Below are positions 8,752 through 17,990 of a DNA stretch of 64,000 nt, in pieces (the stretch's first letter is position 1; the number at the start of each line of letters is the position of its first letter). The position numbers and the translations under genes are program-made. Below the pieces are notes generated by a model. It saw only the letters and a list, made by a program, of their open reading frames with translations, ran no database searches and was not told where the DNA came from. The DNA comes from JAWKWA01 sp041397765 (GTDB lineage Bacteria; Pseudomonadota; Alphaproteobacteria; Rhizobiales; Hyphomicrobiaceae), in contig JAWKWA010000017.1 in the NCBI GenBank assembly GCA_041397765.1, forward strand, positions 23,901 to 87,900, given 5' to 3'.

Positions 8752-9477
8752 ATGACATTGTCGATGCTGTTCGAGCCCGCGATCTGGGCGAGCCTCGTCA
8801 GCCTCACGCTGCTCGAGATCGTGCTCGGCATCGACAATATCGTCTTCCTGTCGCTGGTGATCGGCCGATTGCCGGCGGAGCGGCGCTCGGCCGCGCGGCG
8901 GCTCGGTCTCGGGCTCGCGCTCGGCATGCGGATCGTGATGCTGCTGTTTCTCACCTGGATCATCGGCCTCACCGAGCCGGTCCTCTCCGCCTTCGGTCAC
9001 GATTTCTCCTGGCGCGACATCATCCTCCTGTCAGGCGGCCTCTTCCTGCTCGCCAAGGGCACGCACGAGATCCATCGCGGGATCGAGGGCGAGGGTGACG
9101 AGGAGGGGCTGCCGGTGCTCAGCGGCTTCGTCTCGATCATCATCCAGGTGGCGCTGATCGACTTCGTCTTCTCGATCGATTCCATCGTGACGGCGATCGG
9201 CATCGCCGAGCATGTCGAGGTGATGATCGCGGCGGTGGTGATCGCCATGGCCGTCATGTACTTCGCATCGAAAGGTGTCGGCGGCTTCATCGAGCGGCAT
9301 CCGACCACCAAGATGCTGGCGCTCAGCTTCCTCTTGCTGATCGGCGTCGCACTCGTCGCCGATGGCCTGCATTTCCACATCCCGCGCGGCTATATCTACT
9401 TCGCCATGGCGTTCGCCTGCGCGGTGGAAAGCTTCAACGTGCTGGCGACCCGGAGACGCAAGCACGCCCGCGGCTAG
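8752..9477 (+). CDS. TerC family integral membrane protein
   Basis: This 241-residue TerC/Alx-family protein has about seven membrane helices. The two family signatures are both present: LLEIVLGIDNIVFLSLV near the N-terminus and FVFSIDSIVTAIGI in the second half, each with a buried acidic residue in a helix, consistent with metal-ion transport. Family members are linked to tellurite resistance or manganese export. The ATG at 8752 follows a G-rich stretch that can act as ribosome-binding site, and it begins the first helix correctly. A short charged loop (GIEGEGDEEGLP) separates the two halves. No regulatory RNA (such as a yybP-ykoY element) is evident upstream. Confidence 0.9.
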   Translation: MTLSMLFEPAIWASLVSLTLLEIVLGIDNIVFLSLVIGRLPAERRSAARRLGLGLALGMRIVMLLFLTWIIGLTEPVLSAFGHDFSWRDIILLSGGLFLLAKGTHEIHRGIEGEGDEEGLPVLSGFVSIIIQVALIDFVFSIDSIVTAIGIAEHVEVMIAAVVIAMAVMYFASKGVGGFIERHPTTKMLALSFLLLIGVALVADGLHFHIPRGYIYFAMAFACAVESFNVLATRRRKHARG

Positions 9478-9487
9478 GCACGCCTGC

Positions 9488-9540
9488 TAGAGCACGCTCA
9501 GGCGAAATGGAGACTGGTTCGCCCTGATCGGTCGAGTGGG
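9488..9540. repeat. Partial copy of the CTCGACCGATCAGG intergenic repeat
   Basis: Starting 11 bases after the TerC stop, the sequence runs from CTAGAGCACGC to CCTGATCGGTCGAG. On the reverse strand this gives the same CTCGACCGATCAGG core and terminal GCTCTAG found in the tandem arrays at 52.7 and 57.5 kb. It appears as one degenerate unit. Confidence 0.6.
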
Positions 9541-9785
9541 GAGCGGCCGCGCGAGCAACGAAGCGCGAGCGCGTCCGTCAGCGTCGGGGCGCCTTGCGGT
9601 CGCCCATGGCCTCGATCAGGCTATCCGTCGGCTCACGATCGGCTCGGGTAAGCGCCGCAGCTTCAACCGCAAGGTGGGGAAGAGGGCGAGCGCCGCTCGC
9701 CGCCACGGCGACGTTCGGTCGCGCGGCCGGGTGGCCGTGGCGGGTGGTCCCGGCAGCGGGTGGTGTCGGCAGTTGCGTGGTCCAC

Positions 9786-9818
9786 AAACAAAAATGCAAG
9801 GCCCCAAGGGACCTTGCA
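9786..9818 (-). terminator. Strong Rho-independent terminator (minus strand)
   Basis: On the minus strand the arms TGCAAGG and CCTTGCA extend with inner TCCC/GGGG pairing into an 11-bp stem with a tiny loop, directly followed by TTTTTGTTTG. It is one of the most convincing terminators in the window, yet no recognisable minus-strand gene lies upstream of it. Confidence 0.8.
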
Positions 9819-10060
9819 GTGCGATCTTTCTCGATCGCCTGGGTCGTCGAGCGTTGCCGCTACGGACCCCTTCCAACAGGCCGCGCAAGTTCGCCCGTGG
9901 CGTCTGCGCTGGCTCGTCCTCCCATGACTTGGACCGTGGTTCTTTCGCCTTGTCGACGGTCGCTACGCCTTCGTTGTGCGCGAGGGGGACCATAGACAAA
10001 CTGAAACGTGCTGTCACCATTCTTGATGAGTTTGTGACGCATCCCATGTGAATTGCGCGG
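9819..10060 (-). ncRNA. Candidate orphan small transcript ending at the 9786-9818 terminator
   Basis: This is inferred, not recognised. The region upstream of the minus-strand terminator (10060 down to 9819) is less GC-rich than its surroundings, especially 9985-10055, and holds no gene I know. It could encode a structured small RNA of roughly 200-270 nt. It could also encode a short arginine-rich peptide: a minus-strand frame opens with MRHKLIKNGDSTFQFVYG at about 10045. Given the many single-base indels elsewhere, a frameshifted small gene is possible too. The rest of the 856-base spacer between the TerC-like gene and proS (9478-10333) shows only the partial repeat at 9488. Confidence 0.35.
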
Positions 10061-10333
10061 GGCTCGCCGGGGATTGTCCAATTTCAGCCCGAATTGCAGC
10101 GTTCCGGGCCGACCGGATGCGTTGCCGGGATCGCCTCGGCCCACGGCTCCATTGCCTCGGGGAAGGGAAGCCGGTAAGAGCCCGGTCAAGGAGCGGGCGC
10201 GCGAGCGGCCCGGACAGCGGCGTGGTGCCAGACGGCGCCGAGAGCTTCGCGACCGGCTGCCTGCCCGTCATTCCGGCCGCAATCGCCCACGCCGCCCAGA
10301 CCGGGCGGCACATTCGGGAAAGACCGTCAGCCC

Positions 10334-11686
10334 ATGCGCCTCAGCCGCTACTTCATGCCCGTCATGCGCGACGTGCCCAAGGAAGCCGAGATCGTCTCGC
10401 ACCAGCTCATGCTGCGCGCCGGCATGATCCGCCAGGAATCGGCCGGCATCTATTCCTGGCTGCCGACCGGCTTCCGCGTCCTCAAGAACATCGAGCGCAT
10501 CGTGCGCGAGGAGCAGGACCGGGCCGGGGCGCTCGAAGTGCTGATGCCGACCATCCAGTCGGCCGACCTGTGGAAGAAAAGCAAACGCTACGGCGACTAC
10601 GGCGACGAGATGCTGCGCATCAAGGATCGCCAGGGCCGCGACATGCTCTATGGGCCGACCAACGAGGAGATGATCACCGACATCTTCCGCCAGGGGGTGC
10701 AATCCTACAAGGACCTGCCGCGCAACCTCTACCACATCCAGTGGAAGTTCCGCGACGAGCGGCGGCCCCGTTTCGGCGTGATGCGCGGCCGCGAGTTCCT
10801 GATGAAGGACGCCTACTCGTTCGACCTGTCGGCGGAGGCGGGGCGGCACTCCTACAACAAGATGTTCGTCGCCTATCTGCGCACCTTCGCGCGGATGGGG
10901 CTCAAGGCGATCCCGATGCGTGCCGATACCGGCCCGATCGGCGGCGACCAGAGCCACGAGTTCCTGATCCTCGCCGAGACGGGCGAGAGCGCGGTGTTCT
11001 TCGACCGCGACTTCTACGACATGGACTGGCGGGCCTTCGAGATCGACTACGACGATGTCGGCCGTGTCGCCGAGGTGGTGGCCGACTTCACTGCCAAATA
11101 TGCCGCGACCGACGAGAAGCACGATGCGGGCGAGTTCGAGAAGCGCGTGCCGGAGGCGCGGCGCCTGTCGGGGCGCGGCATCGAGGTCGGCCATATCTTC
11201 TTCTTCGGCACCAAATATTCCGATCCGCTCGGCTGCACGGTCCAGGGGCCGGGGGGCGAGAAGATCACCATCGAATCGGGCTCCTACGGCATCGGCGTGT
11301 CGCGTCTTGCCGGCGCCATCATCGAGGCGAGCCACGATGATGCCGGGATCGTGTGGCCGGTAGCGGTCGCGCCCTTCCATGTCGGCCTCGTCAACCTGAA
11401 GGTGGGCGATGTCGCGACGGATGCGGCCTGCCTCGATCTCTACGAGAAACTCGGGCGGGCGGGCGTCGAGGTGCTCCATGACGACACGGACGAGCGGGCG
11501 GGGGCGAAATTCAAGACGATGGATCTGATCGGGCTGCCCTTCCAGCTCATCGTCGGGCCGAAGGGGCTTAAGGACGGCGTCGTCGAGGTCAAGGATCGCA
11601 AGACCGGTGCCCGCGAGACGCTGCCGCCGGACGCAGCCCTGAAGAAGCTTGCCGAGGCGGTCGCCGCCGAGGGCGGCCGCGGCTGA
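10334..11686 (+). CDS. proS: Prolyl-tRNA synthetase, short alphaproteobacterial form
   Basis: This 450-residue class II aminoacyl-tRNA synthetase charges tRNA-Pro with proline. It opens with MRLSRYFMPV and contains class II motif 1 around RAGMIRQESAGIYSWLPTG, motif 2 WKFRDERRPRFGVMRGREFLMKDAYSF, and motif 3 GSYGIGVSRLAGAIIE. The anticodon-binding domain (IVWPVAVAPFHVGLV...) completes the C-terminus. The roughly 180-residue editing insertion of E. coli ProS is absent, as is normal in alphaproteobacteria. lolC follows after about 100 bases, the standard Hyphomicrobiales order. Confidence 0.97.
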   Translation: MRLSRYFMPVMRDVPKEAEIVSHQLMLRAGMIRQESAGIYSWLPTGFRVLKNIERIVREEQDRAGALEVLMPTIQSADLWKKSKRYGDYGDEMLRIKDRQGRDMLYGPTNEEMITDIFRQGVQSYKDLPRNLYHIQWKFRDERRPRFGVMRGREFLMKDAYSFDLSAEAGRHSYNKMFVAYLRTFARMGLKAIPMRADTGPIGGDQSHEFLILAETGESAVFFDRDFYDMDWRAFEIDYDDVGRVAEVVADFTAKYAATDEKHDAGEFEKRVPEARRLSGRGIEVGHIFFFGTKYSDPLGCTVQGPGGEKITIESGSYGIGVSRLAGAIIEASHDDAGIVWPVAVAPFHVGLVNLKVGDVATDAACLDLYEKLGRAGVEVLHDDTDERAGAKFKTMDLIGLPFQLIVGPKGLKDGVVEVKDRKTGARETLPPDAALKKLAEAVAAEGGRG

Positions 11687-11790
11687 GGCAGGTCAGGCCG
11701 GCGCCGGCGAGTTTGTCTGGCTGGCAGGCGGAAGGCCGAGGAAGCGAGCGGCGCGTGGTCGCCGGGCAGCAGGCGGGAACGAGGACAGAC

Positions 11791-13059
11791 ATGGCGGCTG
11801 AGCGCTCGACTGCACCGTTCTCGCCCTTCGAGTGGATGCTCGCCAGCCGCTATCTGAGGGCCCGGCGCGGCGCCGGATTCATCTCGGTGATCGCCGGCTT
11901 CTCCTTCCTCGGCGTCATGCTCGGCGTCGCCACGCTCATCGTGGTGATGGCGGTGATGAACGGCTTCCGCGCCGAGCTCTACCAGAAGATGCTCGGTCTC
12001 AACGGCCACATCATCGCCAGCAAGATCGGCGAGCCGTTCAAGGACTATGCGAGCGTCGCCCACACGATCGAGCGGGTGCCCGGCGTCCAGGCCGCCGTGC
12101 CGCTGATCGAGGGGCAGGTGATGATGTCGACGCCGGTCAAGGCGGTCGGCGCGCTGGTGCGCGGCATGTCGGGCGCCGACATCGCCAAGCTGCCGCTGGT
12201 CGCGGGCAATGTCCGCTACGGCTCTTTCGACAATTTCGACGACGGCTCCTCGATCGCGCTCGGTGCGAGGCTCGCCGACGATCTCGGCGTCAACATCGGC
12301 GACACGGTCACGCTGGTCAATCCGCGCGGCAAGTCGACGGTGTTCGGCATCAAGCCGACGCTGAAGGCCTATACCGTCGCGGTGATCTTCGAGATCGGCA
12401 TGTCGGAGTACGACCGCACCATCGCCTTCATGCCGCTCGGCGAGGCGCAAGGCTATTTCAACGAGCCCGAGCGGGTCGACGTCATCGAGGTGATGGTCGA
12501 TAGTCCCGAGCGCGTGCTCGACTACTCGCGCGAGATCCGCGAGGCGACCGGGCCCTCTATCTATCTGACCGACTGGCAGCAGCGCAACGAGACCTTCTTC
12601 ACCGTGCTCGACGTCGAGCGCAACGTCATGTTCCTCATCCTCTCGCTCATCATCCTCGTCGCGGCCCTCAACATCATCTCCGGCCTCATGATGCTGGTGA
12701 AGGACAAGGGCCGCGACATCGCCATCCTGAGGACGATGGGCGCGACCAAGGGCGCGGTGATGCGGGTCTTCCTCATCACCGGCGCCAGCATCGGCATCGT
12801 CGGCACGATCGCCGGCTTCTTCCTCGCCGTCCTCATCATCCGCAATCTGGAGCCGATTCGCGGCTTCATCTCCTGGGTGACGAACACGACCATCTTCGAT
12901 CCGACCATCTACTATCTGTCGCGGCTGCCGGCGAAGATGGATCCGGTCGAGACGGGCTGGATCGTGGTGTTCGCTTTCATCCTGTCGATCGGAGCGACGC
13001 TCTATCCCTCGTGGCGGGCGTCGCGGCTCGATCCGGTGAAGGCCTTGAGGTACGAGTGA
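11791..13059 (+). CDS. lolC: LolC/LolE-type lipoprotein-releasing ABC transporter permease
   Basis: This 422-residue inner-membrane permease works with the LolD ATPase to release lipoproteins from the inner membrane to the LolA carrier. It has the family architecture: FEWMLASRYLRARR at the cytosolic N-terminus, helix 1 near residues 27-55, a large periplasmic MacB-like domain, then three C-terminal helices with the motif LVKDKGRDIAILRTMGATKG that couples to the ATPase. Alphaproteobacteria use one protein in place of separate LolC and LolE. I chose ATG at 11791 over the in-frame start at 11713 because the family N-terminus begins there. The stop overlaps the lolD start (TGATG). Confidence 0.95.
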   Translation: MAAERSTAPFSPFEWMLASRYLRARRGAGFISVIAGFSFLGVMLGVATLIVVMAVMNGFRAELYQKMLGLNGHIIASKIGEPFKDYASVAHTIERVPGVQAAVPLIEGQVMMSTPVKAVGALVRGMSGADIAKLPLVAGNVRYGSFDNFDDGSSIALGARLADDLGVNIGDTVTLVNPRGKSTVFGIKPTLKAYTVAVIFEIGMSEYDRTIAFMPLGEAQGYFNEPERVDVIEVMVDSPERVLDYSREIREATGPSIYLTDWQQRNETFFTVLDVERNVMFLILSLIILVAALNIISGLMMLVKDKGRDIAILRTMGATKGAVMRVFLITGASIGIVGTIAGFFLAVLIIRNLEPIRGFISWVTNTTIFDPTIYYLSRLPAKMDPVETGWIVVFAFILSIGATLYPSWRASRLDPVKALRYE

Positions 13060-13816
13060 TGGCGAACGGTCTCGACATGGCGGAGCATCAAGGTGGACGT
13101 CCGGGCGGGGTGGCCGGGACGCGCCGGGGGCGGCCGTCGCGCTGGAACTCGCCGGGCTCGAGCGGCGCTATGTGCAGGGCGGCCGAGCGCTCGAGGTGCT
13201 GAAGGGGGCGGGTGCCGTCATCCGCTCGGGCGAGGCGGTGGCGCTGGTCGGCCCCTCGGGGGCGGGCAAGTCCTCGCTCCTGCACATCGCCGGGCTGCTC
13301 GAGGCCCCGGACGGCGGGCGGGTGGTGATCGGCGGGCGCGATTGCGTGCAACTCTCCGATCGCGAGCGCACACGCATCCGGCGCAGCGAGATCGGCTTCG
13401 TCTACCAGTTCCATCACCTGCTGCCGGAGTTCACGGCGCTCGAGAACGTGGTGCTGCCGCAGATGATCGAGGGCCGGACGCGGCGCGAGGCGCGGCGACG
13501 GGCGGGGGAGCTGCTCGGCTCGCTCGGCCTGTCGGGGCGGCTCGACCATCTGCCCGCCGAGCTGTCGGGCGGCGAGCAGCAGCGTGTCGCCATCGCCCGG
13601 GCTCTCGCCAACGGACCGCGTGTGCTGCTCGCCGACGAGCCGACCGGCAATCTCGATCCCCCGACTGCGGCGCGCGTCTTCGAGGAGCTCGTCACCGTGA
13701 TCCGCGAGACCGGGCTCGCCGCGCTCGTCGCCACCCACAATCTCGATCTGGCGGCGCGGATGGACCGGGTGCTGTCGCTGGAGGGCGGGCTGCTCATCGA
13801 GCGCGGGCGGGGCTGA
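13059..13816 (+). CDS. lolD: LolD ATPase (N-terminal frameshift, probably a sequencing error)
   Basis: This ABC ATPase of the Lol lipoprotein export system has Walker A GPSGAGKSS, Q-loop YQFHHLLPEFTALENV, signature LSGGEQQRVAIARAL, Walker B VLLADEPTGNLD and the switch histidine ATHNLD. The coupled start at 13059 (overlapping the lolC stop) reads MANGLDMAEHQ... in one frame, while the conserved first strand ALELAGLERRYVQGG before Walker A is in another. One missing base between about 13085 and 13140, most simply in the GGGGG run at 13126-13130, joins them. Without it the only start in the second frame is the GTG at 13172, which would cut off the first strand. I infer an intact gene with a homopolymer deletion. 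Confidence 0.85.
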
Positions 13817-13897
13817 TCCGGCCGGTCGCTGCGGTTGCGCCGGCATTTCCGAGCTGTGGAAAAGCGCTTTTTGCTCGCCAGGATGACAGGGCGGGGA

Positions 13898-13931
13898 TTG
13901 ACGCGGGCAGACAAGAGAACATATCATGAAC
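13898..13931 (+). promoter_or_regulatory. Candidate dnaE promoter with overlapping SOS-type (LexA) box
   Basis: TTGACG at 13898-13903 and TATCAT at 13922-13927 are spaced 18 bases apart. GAAC-N7-GAAC at 13917-13931 matches the alphaproteobacterial LexA consensus (the reverse strand of GTTC-N7-GTTC) and covers the -10. It lies in the 305-base lolD-dnaE spacer, with no other gene between it and dnaE. A chance match in 64 kb is not unlikely (about one expected), so the case rests on its position. An ATG in the box opens a 14-codon frame that I do not call a gene. Confidence 0.4.
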
Positions 13932-14121
13932 AAGTGGCCTGATCGGGGGAGCCGTCCGGCACCGCGTTGAGAATCGCGGCCGTGTCGGGCAGGAGGACGG
14001 GCAGCGTCGGAAGATCCCGCGACCCCCCCTGCGAGGGAGGCGGGTGGTCGGCGACAGGCGTGCGGCGACAGGCGTGCGGCGACGACGGGACATCGGCGAG
14101 GATTGGGCGCGGGAGGCGGAG

Positions 14122-17100
14122 ATGGCGGACGGCAAAGAGGTGGGGCGGGGCAGACAAGCGCCACGGTTCGTCCATCTGAGGGTCCATTCGGCCTATTCGC
14201 TGCTCGAGGGGGCGTTGACCATCGAGCGGCTCGCCAAGCTGGCCCGGGCCGACGGCATGGTGGCGCTCGCCATCACGGATACGGGCAATCTGTTCGGGGC
14301 GCTCGAATTCTCCGAAAAGCTCTCGGGCTACGGCATTCAGCCGATCATCGGTTGCACGCTCGCGGTCGATTTCGGCGAGACGCGCGAGGAGGGGCCGGGG
14401 CACGGGATGGCGGCGCCCGGCCGGGCCGGTGACGGCGCCATCGCACTCCTCGCCAAGGACGAGGCGGGCTACCAGAACCTCATGGCGCTGACGAGCGCGG
14501 CCTATCTCGAGACGCCTGACGGGGAGAGGCCGCATCTGAAGATCGCGGCGCTGGCGGCGCATGCCGAGGGGCTGATCGCGCTGACCGGCGGACCCGACGG
14601 TCCGATCGACAGGGCGCTCCGCGACGGGCAGGGGCCCGCTGCCGAGGCGCGGCTCGCGGCACTTTCGGGCCTTTTCGGCGATCGGCTCTATGTGGAGGTG
14701 CAGCGGCACGGGCTCGAGGCCGAACGGCGCATCGAGGCCGATCTCGTCGATCTCGCCTACCGGCACGGCGTTCCGCTGGTTGCGACCAACGAGCCCTATT
14801 TCGCCGGCGTGTCGGATTACGAGGCCCATGACGCGCTCATCTGCATCGCCGAGGGGCGCTATGTCAGCGAGGACGATCGCCGGCGGCTGTCGCGCGAGCA
14901 CTATTTCAAGACCCAGGACGAGATGGCGGCGCTGTTCGCCGATCTGCCGGAGGCGTTGGCAAGCACGCTCGAGATCGCGCAGCGGACGGCGTTCCGGGTG
15001 CTGAAGCGCAAACCCATCCTGCCGCAATTCGTCACCACCGCCAGGGGCGCCGACCAGGGCGCACAGGCGGCCGCCGAGGCCGACGAGCTGAAGCGGCAGG
15101 CCGAGGAAGGATTGCGGCGGCGGCTCGCCAGCGAAGGGACGGCACCGGGTATCGAGCCGAAGGCCTACGAGGAGCGGCTCGCCTACGAGCTCGACGTCAT
15201 CATCCGCATGAAGTTCCCGGGCTACTTCCTCATCGTCTCCGACTTCATCAAATGGGCGAAGGCGAACGGCATCCCGGTCGGGCCGGGGCGCGGCTCGGGC
15301 GCCGGATCGGTGGTCGCATGGTCGCTCACCATCACCGATCTCGATCCGATGCGCTTCGGGCTCCTGTTCGAGCGCTTCCTCAATCCCGAGCGCGTGTCGA
15401 TGCCCGATTTCGACATCGATTTCTGCCAGGAGCGGCGCGACGAGGTCATCCGCTACGTCCAGCAGAAATACGGCGCCGACCGGGTGGCGCAGATCATCAC
15501 ATTCGGAAAGCTGCAGGCCCGTGCGGTGTTGCGCGATGTCGGGCGCGTGCTGCACATGCCCTATGGCCAGGTCGACAAGCTGTGCAAGCTGGTGCCGAAC
15601 AACCCGGCCAATCCGGTCACCCTCGAGGAAGCGATCGAAGGCGAGCCGCGGCTGCAGGAGGCGCGGGACGGCGATCCCCTGGTCGCGCAGCTGCTGGAGA
15701 TCGGACAGAAGCTCGAGGGGCTCTACCGACACGCCTCGACACATGCCGCGGGTGTGGTGATCGGCGACCGGCCGCTCGTCGAGCTGGTGCCACTCTACCG
15801 CGATCCGCGCTCGACCCTGCCGGCGACCCAGTTCAACATGAAATGGGTCGAGCCGGCCGGCCTCGTCAAATTCGACTTCCTCGGCCTCAAGACGCTGACG
15901 GTCATCAAGAAGGCGGTCGACCTCGTTCGGCTCGGCGGCCATGAGCTCGATCTCGGCCGGATCGGTCTCGACGACAAGGGAACCTACGAGCTCCTGTCGC
16001 GCGGCGACACGGTCGGAGTTTTCCAGCTCGAATCGACGGGGATGCGCGACAGCCTGAAGCGGCTGCGGCCGGACCGCTTCGAGGACATCATCGCCATGGT
16101 CTCGCTCTATCGGCCGGGCCCGATGGACAACATCCCGACCTATATCAACCGCAAGCACGGCGTGGAGCAGCCCGACTACCTGCATCCGCGGCTCGAGCCG
16201 GTGCTGCGCGAGACGCATGGCGTCATCATCTACCAGGAGCAGGTGCAGCAGATCGCCAAGGAGCTAGCCGGCTATTCGCTGGGCGAGGCCGATCTGCTGA
16301 GGCGCGCCATGGGCAAGAAGATCAAGGAGGAGATGGCCGCGCAGCGCAAGCGCTTCGTCGAAGGGGCCAAGGCGAACGGCGTCGATCCAGGCCAGGCCGA
16401 GTTCATCTTCGACCTCGTCGACAAGTTCGCCGGCTACGGCTTCAACAAGTCGCATGCGGCAGCCTACGCGCTGATCGCCTACCAGACGGCCTGGCTTAAG
16501 GCCAACCATCCGCGCGAGTTCATCGCCGCATCGATGACGCTCGACATGGCCAACACCGACAAGCTCGCCATGTTCACCGAGGAGGCCCGCCGTCTCGGCA
16601 TCGCCATGGCGCCACCCTCGATCAATGCCTCGATGGCGGACTTCGTGCCGGAGGGCGAGAGGATCCGCTATGCGCTCGCCGCCCTCAAGAATGTCGGCCT
16701 GGGGGTCGTCGAGATGATCTGCCGCGAACGCGAGACTGGCGGACACTTTGCCGATCTTGGCGATTTCGGCCGGCGCATCGATGCCCAGGGCCTCAACCGG
16801 CGCACGCTCGAGACCATCGCGGCCTCGGGCGCGTTCGACGAGCTCTATCGCAATCGCGCCGTGGTGCATGCCAATGCCGAGAACATCCTCGCGCTTGCCG
16901 GGCGAACTGCGGCCGACCGCAAGGCCGGCCAGAACGACCTGTTCGGCGCGGGGGGGACGCCCGATCCCCTGCAGCTTCGCCAGGTCAGGGCCTGGACGCC
17001 GATCGAGGCGCTCGGCCACGAGTTCGATGCGGTCGGCTTCTATCTGACCGGGCATCCGCTCGATGAGTATCAGAGCATTCTGGCAAAGCTCGGCGCCATC

Positions 17101-17622
17101 CGCTGGACGGATTTCGAGGCACGGGTGCTGGCGGGGGGCGCGCGCAATGGCTTGCTCGCCGGCATCGTCACCATGCGCAAGGAGCGGCGCTCGAAGTCCG
17201 GCAACCGCTTCGCCTTTGCCGGTTTCTCCGATCAGACCGGCCAGTTCGAGACGGTGATGTTCTCCGATGTGCTGGCCGATGCCGGCGATCTGCTCGAGAT
17301 CGGCACGGCGGTGCTCGTTCATGTCGAGGCGGACAAGGAAGAGGACACGGTTCGGCTGCGCGCGTTGCTGGTGCAGAGCCTCGACAAGGCGGCGGGCGGG
17401 GTCCGCAAGGGGCTTCGGCTGACGCTCGAGGAGACTGCGAGCTGGAGCGAGCTGAAGGGCATGCTCGAGGCGGGGGGCGGCGGGCGCATCGAGGTTCTGA
17501 TGCGCCTTCAGGGAACGGGGCGCGAGGTGGCGCTGAAGCTGCCGGGGCGCTACGACATCTCGCCGGCCCGGGCGAGTCTCTTGAAGACGGTGCGGGGTGT
17601 CAGCGCCGTCGCCGAGCTGTGA
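14122..17622 (+). CDS. dnaE: DNA polymerase III alpha subunit
   Basis: This is the 1166-residue C-family replicative polymerase catalytic subunit (type DnaE1). The N-terminal PHP domain begins with FVHLRVHSAYSLLEGAL. The palm carries VGPGRGSGAGSVVAW and the catalytic PDFDIDF at residues 428-434. The fingers and beta-binding region follow (YRPGPMDNIPTYINRKHG, GKKIKEEMAAQRKRF, GYGFNKSHAAAYALIAYQTAWLKANHP), then an OB-fold domain. I chose ATG at 14122 because GGGAGGCGGAG sits just upstream and the PHP domain starts soon after; the frame is open further upstream but shows no family sequence. Full length with no break. It follows lolD in the usual order and may have its own promoter at 13898. Confidence 0.97.
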   Translation: MADGKEVGRGRQAPRFVHLRVHSAYSLLEGALTIERLAKLARADGMVALAITDTGNLFGALEFSEKLSGYGIQPIIGCTLAVDFGETREEGPGHGMAAPGRAGDGAIALLAKDEAGYQNLMALTSAAYLETPDGERPHLKIAALAAHAEGLIALTGGPDGPIDRALRDGQGPAAEARLAALSGLFGDRLYVEVQRHGLEAERRIEADLVDLAYRHGVPLVATNEPYFAGVSDYEAHDALICIAEGRYVSEDDRRRLSREHYFKTQDEMAALFADLPEALASTLEIAQRTAFRVLKRKPILPQFVTTARGADQGAQAAAEADELKRQAEEGLRRRLASEGTAPGIEPKAYEERLAYELDVIIRMKFPGYFLIVSDFIKWAKANGIPVGPGRGSGAGSVVAWSLTITDLDPMRFGLLFERFLNPERVSMPDFDIDFCQERRDEVIRYVQQKYGADRVAQIITFGKLQARAVLRDVGRVLHMPYGQVDKLCKLVPNNPANPVTLEEAIEGEPRLQEARDGDPLVAQLLEIGQKLEGLYRHASTHAAGVVIGDRPLVELVPLYRDPRSTLPATQFNMKWVEPAGLVKFDFLGLKTLTVIKKAVDLVRLGGHELDLGRIGLDDKGTYELLSRGDTVGVFQLESTGMRDSLKRLRPDRFEDIIAMVSLYRPGPMDNIPTYINRKHGVEQPDYLHPRLEPVLRETHGVIIYQEQVQQIAKELAGYSLGEADLLRRAMGKKIKEEMAAQRKRFVEGAKANGVDPGQAEFIFDLVDKFAGYGFNKSHAAAYALIAYQTAWLKANHPREFIAASMTLDMANTDKLAMFTEEARRLGIAMAPPSINASMADFVPEGERIRYALAALKNVGLGVVEMICRERETGGHFADLGDFGRRIDAQGLNRRTLETIAASGAFDELYRNRAVVHANAENILALAGRTAADRKAGQNDLFGAGGTPDPLQLRQVRAWTPIEALGHEFDAVGFYLTGHPLDEYQSILAKLGAIRWTDFEARVLAGGARNGLLAGIVTMRKERRSKSGNRFAFAGFSDQTGQFETVMFSDVLADAGDLLEIGTAVLVHVEADKEEDTVRLRALLVQSLDKAAGGVRKGLRLTLEETASWSELKGMLEAGGGGRIEVLMRLQGTGREVALKLPGRYDISPARASLLKTVRGVSAVAEL

Positions 17623-17631
17623 GGACAAGCA

Positions 17632-17670
17632 GGGGCCCGGGCGCCCATCCTCGCGAGGCGCCGGGGCCCC
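17632..17670 (+). terminator. GC-rich hairpin after dnaE
   Basis: Two 14-base arms (GGGGCCCGGGCGCC and GGCGCCGGGGCCCC) pair at 13 of 14 positions around an 11-base loop, ten bases after the dnaE stop. There is no U tract, so it may terminate poorly or stabilise the 3' end. Confidence 0.5.
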
Positions 17671-17742
17671 GGATCTGCCGTCCAGGATTGCCGGTGGCGC
17701 GGGGGGCGGCTCCCCTCTATGGCTCCCCGCTATGCCTTGGCG

Positions 17743-17771
17743 TTGACAGAACCCGTGTGCTCGACGATAAG
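17743..17771 (+). promoter_or_regulatory. Sigma-70 promoter for rpsD
   Basis: TTGACA (17743-17748) and GATAAG (17766-17771) are spaced exactly 17 bases in the 368-base dnaE-rpsD spacer. This would give a leader of about 210 nt before rpsD, room for S4-mediated autoregulation, though I see no defined binding fold. It is the best sigma-70 match in the window. Confidence 0.7.
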
Positions 17772-17990
17772 TGTCGCGCGCTGCAGGCCGTTGGGTCCGC
17801 AGCTTCGTTCGCACGCCTGCGATGCAGGCCCTCCTCGAGCAATCGTCCGCATGGCGGCCGGTATGGCCGGATCCCGCCGCGCCCGACATCGCCCGATCGC
17901 GGGTCCGCATCTGTCGGTCCGGCCTCCCGCCGGGCAGAGGAAGGGGTGCCCGATTTCAAACCTGCCGATCGATTAGCGGAGCACTGCAAC

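Noticed and set aside
13924..16218. A 764-codon minus-strand frame opposite dnaE
   Set aside because: Same high-GC shadow effect; dnaE on the other strand carries all catalytic motifs.
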